Source of the DNA: Rhodoplanes sp046000175
Lineage (GTDB): Bacteria > Pseudomonadota > Alphaproteobacteria > Rhizobiales > Xanthobacteraceae
NCBI RefSeq assembly: GCF_046000175.1
Contig: NZ_JBEOMB010000047.1
Coordinates: 39,487-103,486, forward strand
DNA: 64,000 nt
Direction: 5' to 3'
A model generated the notes under the pieces. It was not told where the DNA came from. It searched no databases and saw only the letters and a program-made list of their open reading frames with translations. Of this stretch, positions 49,469 through 58,638 are shown in pieces. Positions within the stretch are counted from its first letter, which is position 1, and each line of letters begins with the position of its first letter. Both the position numbers and the translations under genes were made by a program.

Positions 49469-52003
49469 ATGCCCGCACTGCAGCGCCGAGTCGGAGCGGC
49501 GACCCTGCTGCCGGACGAGCTCCGGGTGGGGCTGGAGCGGCGCGTCCGCCAGCTCGTCGGGCTCGTGCTGGTCGGCCTCGCCATGCTGTGCACGGCGGCG
49601 CTCGTCACCTGGTCGGTGAAGGATCCGAGCCTCAGCCACGCCACAGCGGCGCCGGTGCGGAATCTGCTCGGCGCCCCCGGCGCCATCGCGGCCGACCTGT
49701 TCATGCAGCTGTTCGGCCTCGCCACCCTGGCGCTGGTCGGCCCCGTCGCCGCCTGGGGCTGGCGGCTCGCCCATCTGCGCCGGTTCGATCGCGAGCGGTG
49801 GCGGGTGCTCGCCTGGGCGCTCGGCGCGCCGCTCGCCGCCGGCTTCATCGCCTGCCTGCCGCGCAGCGCCGCCTGGCCGCTGCCGAGCGGGCTCGGCGGC
49901 GTCATCGGCGATTTTCTGGTGCGCGGCCCGGCGTCGCTGCTGCCGTCCGGCACCGGCACCACGGTCCTGGCCGCGCTCTACGGCACGCTCGCGATCGCGG
50001 CGCTGCTGTTCGCCAGCGGCGTCGGTTTCGCCGAGGCCGATCCCGACGCGCCGGTCGCCAAGGCCAAGCCGGCCCCGAAGAAGGCCGCCCCGCCGCCGCC
50101 GCCGGCCGCCGACCCCGAGACGGACGATGACGACGACTCCGGGCGCGACCGCGCCTCGATCTCGCTCGGCTTCGTGGTCCATTCGCTGCTCAGCCTGAAG
50201 GCGCGGGCGCTGCGGCTCGCCCGCCACGGCGTCCTGGCCGGCATCGCGCTGGCGAAGACGACGCGCGCGCCCGACATCGACCACCGCACCTTCGAGCGCC
50301 GCGAGCCGCGTTTCGACGGCGACACCGGCGAGGTCGCCGAGCGGCGCGCCTACGACGAGACGCCGCCCTTCGACGCGGCCGACGCGCCGGAGGCCGAGGA
50401 CGAGATCGAGGAGGAGCCGGCGCCCAAGCGCGCGGCCAAGAAGCTGCCGCCGCCCAAGAAGCCGCCCGCCAAGGCGAAGGCGAGCGAGTACGAGCTGCCC
50501 TCCGTCAACCTGCTCGCCGCCCCGAAGGCGTCGGACCGCCACGCCCCGTCGATGGACCTGATCAAGGCCAATGAGGCGTCGCTGCAGACCGTGCTGGGCG
50601 ATTTCGGCGTGCGCGGCGAGATTCTCGACGCGCATCCAGGCCCGGTGGTGACGCTGTACGAGCTGGAGCCGGCGCCCGGCATCAAATCGTCGCGGGTGAT
50701 CGGGCTCGCCGACGACATCGCCCGCTCGATGAGCGCCGTGTCGGCGCGCGTCGCCGTGGTGCCGGGCCGCAACGTGATCGGCATCGAGCTGCCCAACGCG
50801 ACGCGCGAGAAGATCTATCTGCGCGAGATGCTGGCCGCCGAGCAGTATCACGACTCCTCGGCCAAGCTGCCGCTCTGCCTCGGCAAGACGATCGGCGGCG
50901 ATCCCGTCATCGTCGACCTCGCCCGCATGCCGCATCTGCTGATCGCCGGCACCACCGGCTCGGGCAAGTCGGTCGCCGTCAACACCATGATTCTCAGCCT
51001 CCTGTACCGGCTGCGGCCGGACCAGTGCCGGCTGATCATGGTCGATCCCAAGATGCTCGAATTGTCCGTCTACGACGGCATTCCGCATCTCCTCACGCCC
51101 GTCGTCACCGACCCGAAGAAGGCCGTGGTCGCGCTGAAATGGGCGGTGCGCGAGATGGAGAGCCGCTACAAGAAGCTCTCCAAGGTGGGCGTGCGCAACA
51201 TCGACGGCTACAACGCCCGCCTCCAGGAGGCGAAGGCCAAGGGCGAGCGCCTGTCGCGCACCGTGCACACCGGCTACGACAAGGAGACCGGCACGGCCAT
51301 CTACGAGACCGAGGAGCTCGATCTCGAGCCGCTGCCCTACATCGTCGTCGTGGTCGACGAGATGGCCGACCTGATGATGGTCGCCGGCAAGGACATCGAG
51401 GGCGCCGTGCAGCGCCTCGCCCAGATGGCGCGCGCCGCCGGCATCCACGTCATCATCGCGACGCAGCGTCCCTCGGTCGACGTCATCACCGGCACCATCA
51501 AGGCGAACTTCCCGACCCGCATCTCCTTCCAGGTGACGTCCAAGATCGACAGCCGCACCATCCTGGGCGAGCAGGGCGCCGAGCAGCTGCTCGGCCAAGG
51601 CGACATGCTCTACATGGCGGGCGGCGGCCGCATCAGCCGCGTCCACGGCCCGTTCGTGTCGGACGAGGAGGTGGAGAAGATCGTCCGCCACCTGCAGGCG
51701 CAGGGCACCCCGCAATATGTCGAGGAGGTCACGGCCGAGGAGCCGGAGGGCGACGGCGAGGCCGTGTTCGACGGCACCGCCATGGGCCAGGAGGGCGGCG
51801 ACCTCTACCAGCAGGCCGTCCAGGTGGTCCTGCGCGACCGCAAGGCCTCGACCAGCTACATCCAGCGCCGCCTCCAGGTCGGCTACAACAAGGCCGCCTC
51901 GCTGATGGAGCGGATGGAGCAGGAGGGCATCGTCGGCCAAGCCAACCACGCCGGAAAGCGCGAGATTCTGGTGGGCGGGGAGGGCGGCGAGGACAGCTTC
52001 TGA
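49469..52003 (+). CDS. ftsK: DNA translocase FtsK
   Basis: This 844-residue protein has an N-terminal membrane domain with four segments (about 30-190) that anchors at the septum, then a Lys/Pro linker and a variable charged region (about 190-330). The motor domains follow (about 345-760), with Walker A AGTTGSGKSVAVN near residue 493 and Walker B-type YIVVVVDEMADLMMVAG. The C-terminal gamma winged helix (about 770-835; STSYIQRRLQVGYNKAASLMERMEQEGIVG) reads KOPS sites. It pumps chromosomes apart and activates XerCD at dif. The length fits the shorter alphaproteobacterial type with a short linker. lolA is next. Confidence 0.97.
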   Translation: MPALQRRVGAATLLPDELRVGLERRVRQLVGLVLVGLAMLCTAALVTWSVKDPSLSHATAAPVRNLLGAPGAIAADLFMQLFGLATLALVGPVAAWGWRLAHLRRFDRERWRVLAWALGAPLAAGFIACLPRSAAWPLPSGLGGVIGDFLVRGPASLLPSGTGTTVLAALYGTLAIAALLFASGVGFAEADPDAPVAKAKPAPKKAAPPPPPAADPETDDDDDSGRDRASISLGFVVHSLLSLKARALRLARHGVLAGIALAKTTRAPDIDHRTFERREPRFDGDTGEVAERRAYDETPPFDAADAPEAEDEIEEEPAPKRAAKKLPPPKKPPAKAKASEYELPSVNLLAAPKASDRHAPSMDLIKANEASLQTVLGDFGVRGEILDAHPGPVVTLYELEPAPGIKSSRVIGLADDIARSMSAVSARVAVVPGRNVIGIELPNATREKIYLREMLAAEQYHDSSAKLPLCLGKTIGGDPVIVDLARMPHLLIAGTTGSGKSVAVNTMILSLLYRLRPDQCRLIMVDPKMLELSVYDGIPHLLTPVVTDPKKAVVALKWAVREMESRYKKLSKVGVRNIDGYNARLQEAKAKGERLSRTVHTGYDKETGTAIYETEELDLEPLPYIVVVVDEMADLMMVAGKDIEGAVQRLAQMARAAGIHVIIATQRPSVDVITGTIKANFPTRISFQVTSKIDSRTILGEQGAEQLLGQGDMLYMAGGGRISRVHGPFVSDEEVEKIVRHLQAQGTPQYVEEVTAEEPEGDGEAVFDGTAMGQEGGDLYQQAVQVVLRDRKASTSYIQRRLQVGYNKAASLMERMEQEGIVGQANHAGKREILVGGEGGEDSF

Positions 52004-52210
52004 GCGACCCGCTATGCTGGTCGAAGGCGGCGCCCGAGTCGCGCCGGAGCATCTTGGTCGGAGCACCTTGGGGAGACGGTCGGGCCGCGACACCGCGGCC
52101 CCCGGGCCGTTGGACTGTCGCCCCGGGGCCGCCGCCGGCGTCTCCCGGGTCGCGAAATCGCCATAGACCTGGACGACAGGTCTTGTCTCTGAGGATGGGG
52201 TGAATCGGAG

Positions 52211-53008
52211 ATGAACATGCGGACTTCGGGGGCGGCCGCGCGGATCGGCAGCTTGACGCTCGGGACCTGCCTGCTCGCGGCCTGCCTGGTCGGCACCACC
52301 GCTGTCGCGGCTGCCGAAACGGTTCCGCTGCCGGTGCCCTCGCCCAAGAAGCGGGTCGCCCAGGCGACGCCGCCGGCCCGCGCGCCACTGTCGGCGCCGG
52401 GCCTCACCGGCACTCCGACCACCGGCTCGATCGTCCCGGTCGCGGCGCCCGCCCAGGGTCGCGGCCTCGACGGCTCGCAGAAGGTGCTGGCCGACAAGGT
52501 CAGCGGCTACCTGTCGGGCGTCCATGCGCTCACCGGCAACTTCATCCAGGTCGGCCCCGACGGCGGCCGCACCGAGGGCCAGTTCTACATCCAGAAGCCC
52601 GGCAAGGTGCGCTTCGAGTACAACCCGCCGAGCCCGATCGACGTCGTCGCCGACGGCAACTCGGTGGTGGTGCGCGACCGCAAGCTCGCCACCCAGGACC
52701 TCTACCCGCTGTCGCAGACGCCGCTGCGCTATCTCCTGGTCGACAAGATCGACCTCACCAAGGACACCAACGTCGTCTCGGTCTCGGCCGACGACGTGTT
52801 CGTCACCATCGTGATCGAGGAGAAGCAGGCGCTCACCGGCACCCACAAGCTGATGATGATGTTCGGCGCCAAGGACATGCAGCTCAAGCAGTGGACCGTG
52901 ACCGACCCCCAGGGCTACGACACCACGGTGGCGGTCTACAATCTCGACCCGACCGCCAAGCCCGATCCCGGCCTGTTCAGGATCAACTACGAGCGCATGC
53001 TGCAGTAA
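52211..53008 (+). CDS. lolA: LolA-like outer-membrane lipoprotein carrier
   Basis: The periplasmic carrier has about 265 residues. It takes lipoproteins from the inner-membrane LolCDE complex to the outer membrane. A signal peptide (about 1-35) and a Pro/Ala-rich stretch precede the LolA fold: LSGVHALTGNFIQVGPDGGRTEGQFYIQKPGKVRFEYNPPSPIDVVADG, then SVVVRDRKLATQDLYPLSQTPLRYLL. The second ATG (52217) has GGAG six bases upstream and may be the real start. The position after ftsK is typical for this group. A hairpin terminator follows. Confidence 0.92.
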   Translation: MNMRTSGAAARIGSLTLGTCLLAACLVGTTAVAAAETVPLPVPSPKKRVAQATPPARAPLSAPGLTGTPTTGSIVPVAAPAQGRGLDGSQKVLADKVSGYLSGVHALTGNFIQVGPDGGRTEGQFYIQKPGKVRFEYNPPSPIDVVADGNSVVVRDRKLATQDLYPLSQTPLRYLLVDKIDLTKDTNVVSVSADDVFVTIVIEEKQALTGTHKLMMMFGAKDMQLKQWTVTDPQGYDTTVAVYNLDPTAKPDPGLFRINYERMLQ

Positions 53009-53073
53009 CGCGGCGCCGCGGGCGCACCGCCTGCCGCGCGGGCGGAACAGAAGCATCGTCACGGATTTGTTCG

Positions 53074-53100
53074 AAGGGCGCGCCGGCCGGTGCGCCCTTT
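53074..53100 (+). terminator. Rho-independent-like terminator after lolA
   Basis: The stem AAGGGCGC / GCGCCCTT with a GC-rich 10-base loop is followed by a single T and TGCC. The T-run is short, so efficiency is uncertain. It lies 66 bp after the lolA stop. Confidence 0.5.
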
Positions 53101-53133
53101 GCCGTTGCGGGCTGCCGACCGCGGGACATCTCC

Positions 53134-54171
53134 ATGAAGCCGATGACGAAAACCCGCGTGCGCACGCTCGGCGTGATGGCCGGCCTGCTCGCCGTCAATG
53201 CCGCCGTGGTGGCCATCGCGACCCGCCGGGCGGAACGCAGAAATCCGCCGCGCGGCCGCTTCGTGCGGGTGATGGGGCTGCGACTGCACGTCGTCGAGGC
53301 CGGCCCGCCGGACGCGCCCGCCGTCCTGCTCCTGCACGGCAACGGGGCGATGACCCAGGACATGGCGGCGAGCGGCCTGATCGCCCGGCTCGCCCGCACC
53401 CACCGCGTCATCTGCCTCGACCGGCCGGGCTTCGGCTGGAGCGACCGGCCGCGCCGCCCACTGCCGCCGGAGGCACAGGCCGAGCTCGCCGGCGACCTCC
53501 TGCGCCTTCTCGGCATCGATCGCGCCGTCGTGGTCGGCCATTCGTGGGGCACGCTGGTCGCGCTCGCCCTCGCCGTGCAGGCGCCGACGCTCGTCGCCGG
53601 CCTGGTGCTGGTGGGCGGATACTATGTGCCGACCCGGCGGCTCGACGTCTGGCTGGTGTCCGGCCCGGCCTGGCCGGTGCTCGGGGCGCTGATGCGGCAC
53701 ACGATCTCGCCCGTGATCGGGGCGCTGATCGCGCGGCCCTTCGTGCGCCGCCTGTTCGCGCCGCGGCCGGTCGCGCCGGCTTTCCGGGCCGGCTTCCCGA
53801 TCGGCATGGCGCTGCGGCCCGAGCAGCTTCGTGCCGTCGCCGAGGAGTCGGTCGCCATGATCCCGGCGGCGCGGCGCCTGCGCCGGCGTTACGGGGAGAT
53901 CGCCTGCCCGGTGACCGTGCTGGCGGCCGGCGGCGACCGGCTGGTCGAGCACTTCCAGGGCACCCGCCTGGTCGAGGCGCTGCCGAACGCGACGCTGCGG
54001 ATCGTCCCGGGCGTCGGCCACATGATGCATTACGAGCCGCAAGTCGCAGATGCGATCGCGGCCGCTGCCGCCGCGCTCGCCCCGCCCATTCCGCCCCTCG
54101 TCGTCAAGGCCCCCGAGGCGCCGGATCTCGAGACGGCGCCGCCCACCCGGGCCGGAGCGGCGGCGGAATAA
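53134..54171 (+). CDS. Alpha/beta hydrolase, membrane-anchored
   Basis: This 345-residue protein has an N-terminal membrane segment (about 10-30; RTLGVMAGLLAVNAAVVAIATRR) and an alpha/beta hydrolase fold. The oxyanion and nucleophile region reads VLLLHGNGAMTQDM, LDRPGFGWSDRPRR and VVVGHSWGTLVALALA, with the catalytic Ser in GHSWG. The acid (probably AAGGDRLV) and the His (GVGHMMHYE) complete the triad. The last 40 residues are Pro/Ala-rich. The substrate is unknown. It interrupts the usual lolA-xthA neighbourhood. Confidence 0.9.
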   Translation: MKPMTKTRVRTLGVMAGLLAVNAAVVAIATRRAERRNPPRGRFVRVMGLRLHVVEAGPPDAPAVLLLHGNGAMTQDMAASGLIARLARTHRVICLDRPGFGWSDRPRRPLPPEAQAELAGDLLRLLGIDRAVVVGHSWGTLVALALAVQAPTLVAGLVLVGGYYVPTRRLDVWLVSGPAWPVLGALMRHTISPVIGALIARPFVRRLFAPRPVAPAFRAGFPIGMALRPEQLRAVAEESVAMIPAARRLRRRYGEIACPVTVLAAGGDRLVEHFQGTRLVEALPNATLRIVPGVGHMMHYEPQVADAIAAAAAALAPPIPPLVVKAPEAPDLETAPPTRAGAAAE

Positions 54172-54256
54172 GGCGTATTCTGCAGGTGGATTGGCGGGCC
54201 TGGGCCTTGCTCCGGCCCGCATCCCGGCTATCAAGGGGACCGAAGCGAAGGTCCCG

Positions 54257-55072
54257 ATGCCCCTCACCATCTCCACCTGGAACATCAACTCGGTCCGGCT
54301 GCGGATCGAGCTCGTGGCGAAATTCCTCAAGGCGACCCGGCCGGACGTCCTGTGCCTGCAGGAGACCAAGTGCCCGGACGACGCCTTCCCGCTGAAACGG
54401 CTGGCGAAGCTCGGCTACACGCATGTCGCGCTGAGCGGCCAGAAGGGCTATCACGGCGTCGCCATCGTCTCCCGCCTGCCGTTCGAGGCGACCGCCACGC
54501 GCTCGTTCTGCGACAAGCAGGACTGCCGCCACGTCGCCGTGACGTTCGGCGAGCAGGCGGGCCTGAAGGACCCCGCGACCCTGCACAACTTCTACGTCCC
54601 GGCCGGAGGCGACGAGCCCGATCCGGCCGTGAACCCGAAGTTCGCCCACAAGCTCCAGTTCCTCGACGAGATGCGGGCCGCCGACGGGCTGCATCCGGCG
54701 AACGGCGCCCGTTCGATCCTGGTCGGCGACCTCAACGTCGCGCCGCTCGAGCACGACGTGTGGAGCCACAAGCAGATGCTCAAGGTGGTCTCGCACACGC
54801 CGGTCGAGTGCGAGAAGCTCGTCGCCGTGCAGCAGGCGGGAGCCTGGGTCGACGCCATGCGGACGCACGTGCCCCCGAGCGAGAAGCTCTACACGTGGTG
54901 GAGCTACCGGGCGACCGACTGGGCCGCCTCCGACCGCGGCCGAAGGCTCGACCACGTCTGGGTGAGCCCGGCGCTCGGCGACCGGGTCTCCTCCATGACC
55001 GTCACCCGCGCGGCGCGTGGCTGGACCCAGCCCTCCGACCACGTGCCCGTGACGGTGAAGCTGGAGATGTGA
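54257..55072 (+). CDS. xthA: Exodeoxyribonuclease III
   Basis: This 271-residue AP endonuclease and 3' exonuclease repairs abasic sites. Motifs are ISTWNINSVRLRIE at the N-terminus, DVLCLQETKCPDD (metal-binding Glu), GYHGVAIVSRLPFE, ILVGDLNVAPLEHDVW (Asp and Asn of the active site), WWSYRATDW, RRLDHVWVSP and the final SDHVPVTVKL with the catalytic His. The ATG at 54257 gives the common start MPLTISTWNINS. All catalytic residues are present. Confidence 0.97.
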   Translation: MPLTISTWNINSVRLRIELVAKFLKATRPDVLCLQETKCPDDAFPLKRLAKLGYTHVALSGQKGYHGVAIVSRLPFEATATRSFCDKQDCRHVAVTFGEQAGLKDPATLHNFYVPAGGDEPDPAVNPKFAHKLQFLDEMRAADGLHPANGARSILVGDLNVAPLEHDVWSHKQMLKVVSHTPVECEKLVAVQQAGAWVDAMRTHVPPSEKLYTWWSYRATDWAASDRGRRLDHVWVSPALGDRVSSMTVTRAARGWTQPSDHVPVTVKLEM

Positions 55073-55113
55073 GTGCGGCCGGCATTCCCGCTTCGCGACA
55101 CGGGTTCCGACTC

Positions 55114-55201
55114 GTCATGCCCGGCCTTGTGCCGGGCATCCACGCCTTGAAGTCTCGGTCGCGACGAAGACGTGGATGGCCGGGACGAGCCCGGCCATGA
55201 C
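55114..55201. repeat. Family D intergenic palindromic repeat, copy 2
   Basis: It begins GTCATGCCCGGCCTTGTGCC, with GGGCATCCACG and CGTGGATGGCCGG inner arms, and ends GAGCCCGGCCATGAC. It matches the copy at 18916 in layout and much of the sequence. It lies in the 225-bp convergent gap after xthA. The rest of the gap holds nothing recognised. Confidence 0.75.
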
Positions 55202-55297
55202 GAAGGTCTCGAATCCGCGGGTTCGGTCGCCCGTCGGGCGCGTCTGGTCGTGGTGTCTGGTGCATCAGATCGCCGACTGATGCATCACTGGCGGGGG

Positions 55298-55753
55298 TCA
55301 CCGCCCCAGATCGAGATTCGCCCGCACCTGGGCGATGTCCTCGGCCGTCTCCATGGCGCGCGTCGCGAGGTGGTCGCGCAGCCGGAAGGCGGCGTCGGGG
55401 AAGCCTTCCAGCATCTTGAGGAAGAGCTGGCGTGGGATGCGCATCACGGTCGACGGCTCGGTCGCCGTGGCGCTGACGGGGCGAATCGTGTCGATCAGGA
55501 GCGCGATCTCGCCGAGCAGCACGCCGGGACCGACCGACACCAGCGGCCCGTCCGGGCGGTCCGAGTCGAGCCGGAAGGCCCCTTCCTGCACCACGTAGCC
55601 GCAGTCGGCCGGCTCGCCGGCCCGGAACAGCATGTCGCCCACATCGAGCGACCGGCTCTCGCAGCCGATGGCGAGAATCCGCAGCGCATTCGGCCCGAGC
55701 AGGCGGAACGTCGGCACGCTCGCCAGGAAGCCGATATCGTCCTCGATGCTCAT
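55298..55753 (-). CDS. Cyclic nucleotide-binding domain protein
   Basis: The 151-residue protein is essentially one cNMP-binding beta roll (about 10-125): FLASVPTFRLLGPNALRILAIG, SLDVGDMLFRAGEPADCGYVVQEGAFRL and LLGEIALLIDTIRPVSATATEP, where LGEIALL...RPVSATA is the phosphate-binding cassette. There is no DNA-binding helix-turn-helix, so it is not a Crp/Fnr regulator. It may sense cAMP or cGMP for a partner. The ATG at 55751-55753 is used. It lies downstream of the response regulator gene, in the common xthA / cNMP / regulator order. AT-richer DNA at about 55850-55930 may be its promoter. Confidence 0.88.
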   Translation of the reverse strand: MSIEDDIGFLASVPTFRLLGPNALRILAIGCESRSLDVGDMLFRAGEPADCGYVVQEGAFRLDSDRPDGPLVSVGPGVLLGEIALLIDTIRPVSATATEPSTVMRIPRQLFLKMLEGFPDAAFRLRDHLATRAMETAEDIAQVRANLDLGR

Positions 55754-56007
55754 TGGGGCGAAGCGACGCTGCCGGACTCTTGGGGGCGCCTTCCGGGACG
55801 GCCGGTTCCGTGATGGCAGGACCGGCCGCACCCCCCGCGACCGGTTCGCTCGAATTTACCGCGAGTTCGGCGAAAGTGGATTCCGAACTTCCCCGCAGCC
55901 GAATCGTAATCCGATAACCTTAAATAGAAATTCCCGTCGCGCCCGGCCCGTGGGTCGGCCGGCGAACGGTTCGGGCCGGGCCGACGGCGGCCCCGGGCCG
56001 GCGTCCC

Positions 56008-56694
56008 TCACGGGACCAGCTTGTACCCGCCCGCCTCGGTGACCAGGATGGCCGGGTTGGCGGCGTCGCGCTCGACCTTCTGACGGAGCCGGTAGATGTG
56101 GGTCTCGAGCGTGTGGGTGGTGACCCCCGAGTTGTAGCCCCAGACCTCCTGGAGCAGCACGTCGCGCGACACCGGCTTCTGCCCGGCCCGGTAGAGGAAG
56201 CGCAGGATCGCCGTCTCCTTCTCGGTCAGCCGCACCTTGTTGCCCTTCGGGCTGACCAGGAGCTTGGAGCTCGGCCGGAACGTGTAGGGGCCGATGGCGA
56301 AGACCGCGTCCTCGCTCGCCTCGTGCTGGCGCAGCTGGGCGCGGATGCGGGCGAGCAGGACGGCGAAACGAAAGGGCTTCGGCACATAGTCGTTGGCGCC
56401 CGACTCGAGCCCGAGGATCGTGTCGGAGTCGGTGTCGTGGCCGGTCAGCATGATGATCGGCGCCTTGAAGCCGTTCTTGCGCAGGATGCGCACCGCCTCG
56501 CGGCCGTCGATGTCCGGCAGCCCGACATCCATCAGCACCAGATCGAACGGCCCGGCCTTGGCGGCCTGCACGGCCTTGGCGCCGGTGTCGACGGCTTCGG
56601 GCTCGAACTCGTCATGGAGCGAGAGCTGCTCCACCAGGGCCTCGCGCAGCTCGGCCTCGTCGTCGACGATCAGGATCTTCCGGGCATTCGGCAT
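56008..56694 (-). CDS. OmpR-family response regulator
   Basis: The 228-residue protein has a receiver domain (about 6-120; ILIVDDEAELREAL acidic pocket, VLMDVGLPDIDGREAVR with the phospho-Asp, IIMLTGHD, NDYVPKPFRFAVL with the Lys). A winged-helix DNA-binding domain follows (about 130-226; VRLTEKETAILRFLYRAG, then VSRDVLLQEVWGYNSGVTTHTLETHIYRLRQKVE). No histidine kinase is adjacent, so it is an orphan regulator. Its place near ftsK-lolA-xthA is conserved in Hyphomicrobiales. The target genes are not known from sequence. Confidence 0.93.
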   Translation of the reverse strand: MPNARKILIVDDEAELREALVEQLSLHDEFEPEAVDTGAKAVQAAKAGPFDLVLMDVGLPDIDGREAVRILRKNGFKAPIIMLTGHDTDSDTILGLESGANDYVPKPFRFAVLLARIRAQLRQHEASEDAVFAIGPYTFRPSSKLLVSPKGNKVRLTEKETAILRFLYRAGQKPVSRDVLLQEVWGYNSGVTTHTLETHIYRLRQKVERDAANPAILVTEAGGYKLVP

Positions 56695-56838
56695 CGGTGG
56701 CCTCTGGCGCACGCGCACGCAGGGGACGCGCACAAAACACGCGAGTATGGGCGAAGTAGAGCATTCGGGCATAAAAGAGCAAGCGTCCCGACGCACCGGA
56801 AGGCGGCCATACCCTTGATTCCTCAGACCCATGGACGA

Positions 56839-57393
56839 ATGGCGGGGGGCCCGGGCCGGCACCTCTCCCGCATCGTGGTGGCGGCGCGTCCCGGCGCCCC
56901 GACCCGCGGCTGGCTGATCGCCGGACCGTTGCGCCTGCCGGTCGCGCTCGGCCGGACCGGCCTGAAGGCCGACAAGCGAGAGGGGGATGGGGCAACACCG
57001 CGCGGAATCTTCCGCCCGGTGCGGCTGTGGTGGCGGCCCGATCGCGGCCCGTTTGCGTGCTCCGGGCTGCCGGCGACGCGGATCACGTCGGACCTCGCCT
57101 GGTGCGAGGATCCGTCCGACCGCCGCTACAACCGGCCGTTCCGCCGCGCCTTGCGGGCCGACGGCTCGGGCGAGCCCGGCGACCTCCTGTGGCGCGACGA
57201 TCGGCTCTACGACCTGGTGATCGAGATCGACCACAACCGCCGCCCGCGCGTCGCCGGCCGCGGCAGCGCCGTGTTCATCCACGTCGCCCGCGAGGGATTT
57301 GCGCCGACCGCCGGCTGCGTCGCGCTCGCGCCGGGCGATCTGCGGCGGCTGCTCGCACGCATCGGGCCGCGGACCCGGATCGTCGTCGGGTGA
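56839..57393 (+). CDS. L,D-transpeptidase catalytic domain (YkuD) protein
   Basis: The protein has 184 residues. The YkuD fold is seen in LPVALGRTGLKADKREGDGATPRGIFRP near the N-terminus and AVFIHVAREGFAPTAGCVALAPGDLRRLL near the end. The His of FIH and the Cys of TAGC form the catalytic pair of enzymes that make 3-3 cross-links or attach proteins to peptidoglycan. No signal peptide is obvious from the ATG at 56839, which is unusual for a periplasmic enzyme; this short cytoplasm-predicted class is common in alphaproteobacteria. It is divergent from the response regulator gene. Confidence 0.87.
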   Translation: MAGGPGRHLSRIVVAARPGAPTRGWLIAGPLRLPVALGRTGLKADKREGDGATPRGIFRPVRLWWRPDRGPFACSGLPATRITSDLAWCEDPSDRRYNRPFRRALRADGSGEPGDLLWRDDRLYDLVIEIDHNRRPRVAGRGSAVFIHVAREGFAPTAGCVALAPGDLRRLLARIGPRTRIVVG

Positions 57394-57415
57394 CGTCGTG
57401 TCGGCCGCGTGCAGC

Positions 57416-57568
57416 CGCGTGCCCCGGACAAGGCGCGTCAGGCTGCAGGCCTGATGCGCCGCAGAGCCGGGGCCCAGGGGCGACTCGGCAAGATCGAAGC
57501 GGGCGGCGCTGGGTCCTGTCGCTCTGGGTCCCGGGTCACGGCGCGTTGCGCCGCGCCCGGGACACGGA
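57416..57568. repeat. Family B intergenic palindromic repeat, copy 5
   Basis: It begins CGCGTGCCCCGGACAAGGCG, with GCCGCAGAGCCGGGGCCCAGGGGCG, and ends TGGGTCCCGGGTCACGGCGC and CGCGCCCGGGACACGGAGCC. It fills the convergent gap between the L,D-transpeptidase-like gene and obgE, where proB is expected downstream of obgE. Confidence 0.75.
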
Positions 57569-57590
57569 GCCTGTGCTTGGAGGAGACGAC

Positions 57591-58631
57591 TCAGGGCCGC
57601 CAGCCGGCGGCCTCGGCCTCCTGGTCGCCGGTCTCGGCGGCGCGGGCGCCGTCGACCACGCCCAGCACGGCGCGGAGCACCTCGGACACGCCCTTGCCGG
57701 TGGCGCCGGATAGGAGCAGCGGCGTCGTCTTGGCGGCGCGCTTGAGGCGGGCGACCTGCTGCTTGAGATCTTCGGGCGACAGCGCGTCGATCTTGTTGAG
57801 CGCGACGATCTCGGGCTTCTGGTCGAGATCGTGCTCGTAGGCCGAGAGCTCGCCCCGCACCGTCTTGTAGGCCTTGCCGGCGTGCTCGCAGGTGCCGTCG
57901 ACGAGGTGCAGCAGCACGCGACAGCGCTCGACGTGACCGAGGAAGCGGGTGCCGAGGCCGGCGCCCTCGCTGGCGCCCTCGATCAGGCCCGGGATGTCGG
58001 CGAGCACGAACTCGCGCCCGTCGACCGAGGCGACGCCGAGCTGCGGATGCAGCGTCGTGAACGGATAGTCGGCGATCTTCGGCTTCGCCGCGCTCACCGC
58101 GGCCAGGAAGGTCGACTTGCCGGCGTTCGGCAGGCCGACGAGGCCGGCGTCGGCGATCAGCTTGAGGCGCAGCCAGATGGTGCGCTCCTCGCCCGGCTGG
58201 CCCGGATTGGCACGGCGCGGCGCCTGATTGGTGGACGACTTGAAATGGGCGTTGCCGAAGCCGCCATTGCCGCCCTTGGCGATGACGACGCGCTGGCCGA
58301 CCGCGGTGAGGTCGGCGAGCAGCGTCTCGTTGTCCTCGTCGAAGATCTGGGTGCCGACCGGCACCCGCAGCACGACGTCGGCGCCGCGCCCGCCGGCGCG
58401 GTTCTTGCCCATCCCATGGGTGCCGGTCTTGGCCTTGAAGTGCTGCTGATAACGATAGTCGATCAGCGTGTTGAGACCGTCGACGCACTCCGCCACGACG
58501 TCGCCACCGCGGCCGCCGTCGCCGCCGTTCGGGCCGCCGAACTCGATGAACTTTTCGCGGCGGAACGAGACGCAGCCCGCCCCGCCGTCGCCGGAGCGGA
58601 TGTAGATCTTGGCCTGGTCGAGGAATTTCAT
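57591..58631 (-). CDS. obgE: Obg/CgtA GTPase
   Basis: This 346-residue essential GTPase takes part in 50S assembly and stress signalling. The glycine-rich Obg fold (about 1-158) has MKFLDQAKIYIRSGDGGAGCVSFRREKFIEFGGPNGGDGGRGGDV. The G domain has G1 GLPNAGKSTFLAAV, G3 LADIPGLIEGASEGAGLG, G4 LNKIDAL and a short C-terminal end. The start codon lies eight bases after the stop of vapC, so its ribosome site falls in the 3' end of the toxin gene. It is usually transcribed after rplU-rpmA. Confidence 0.97.
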   Translation of the reverse strand: MKFLDQAKIYIRSGDGGAGCVSFRREKFIEFGGPNGGDGGRGGDVVAECVDGLNTLIDYRYQQHFKAKTGTHGMGKNRAGGRGADVVLRVPVGTQIFDEDNETLLADLTAVGQRVVIAKGGNGGFGNAHFKSSTNQAPRRANPGQPGEERTIWLRLKLIADAGLVGLPNAGKSTFLAAVSAAKPKIADYPFTTLHPQLGVASVDGREFVLADIPGLIEGASEGAGLGTRFLGHVERCRVLLHLVDGTCEHAGKAYKTVRGELSAYEHDLDQKPEIVALNKIDALSPEDLKQQVARLKRAAKTTPLLLSGATGKGVSEVLRAVLGVVDGARAAETGDQEAEAAGWRP

Positions 58632-58638
58632 GCGCTCA

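Noticed and set aside
49349..53062. A minus-strand open frame of 1,237 codons across ftsK and lolA
   Set aside because: It is a shadow of two well-supported genes on the plus strand.
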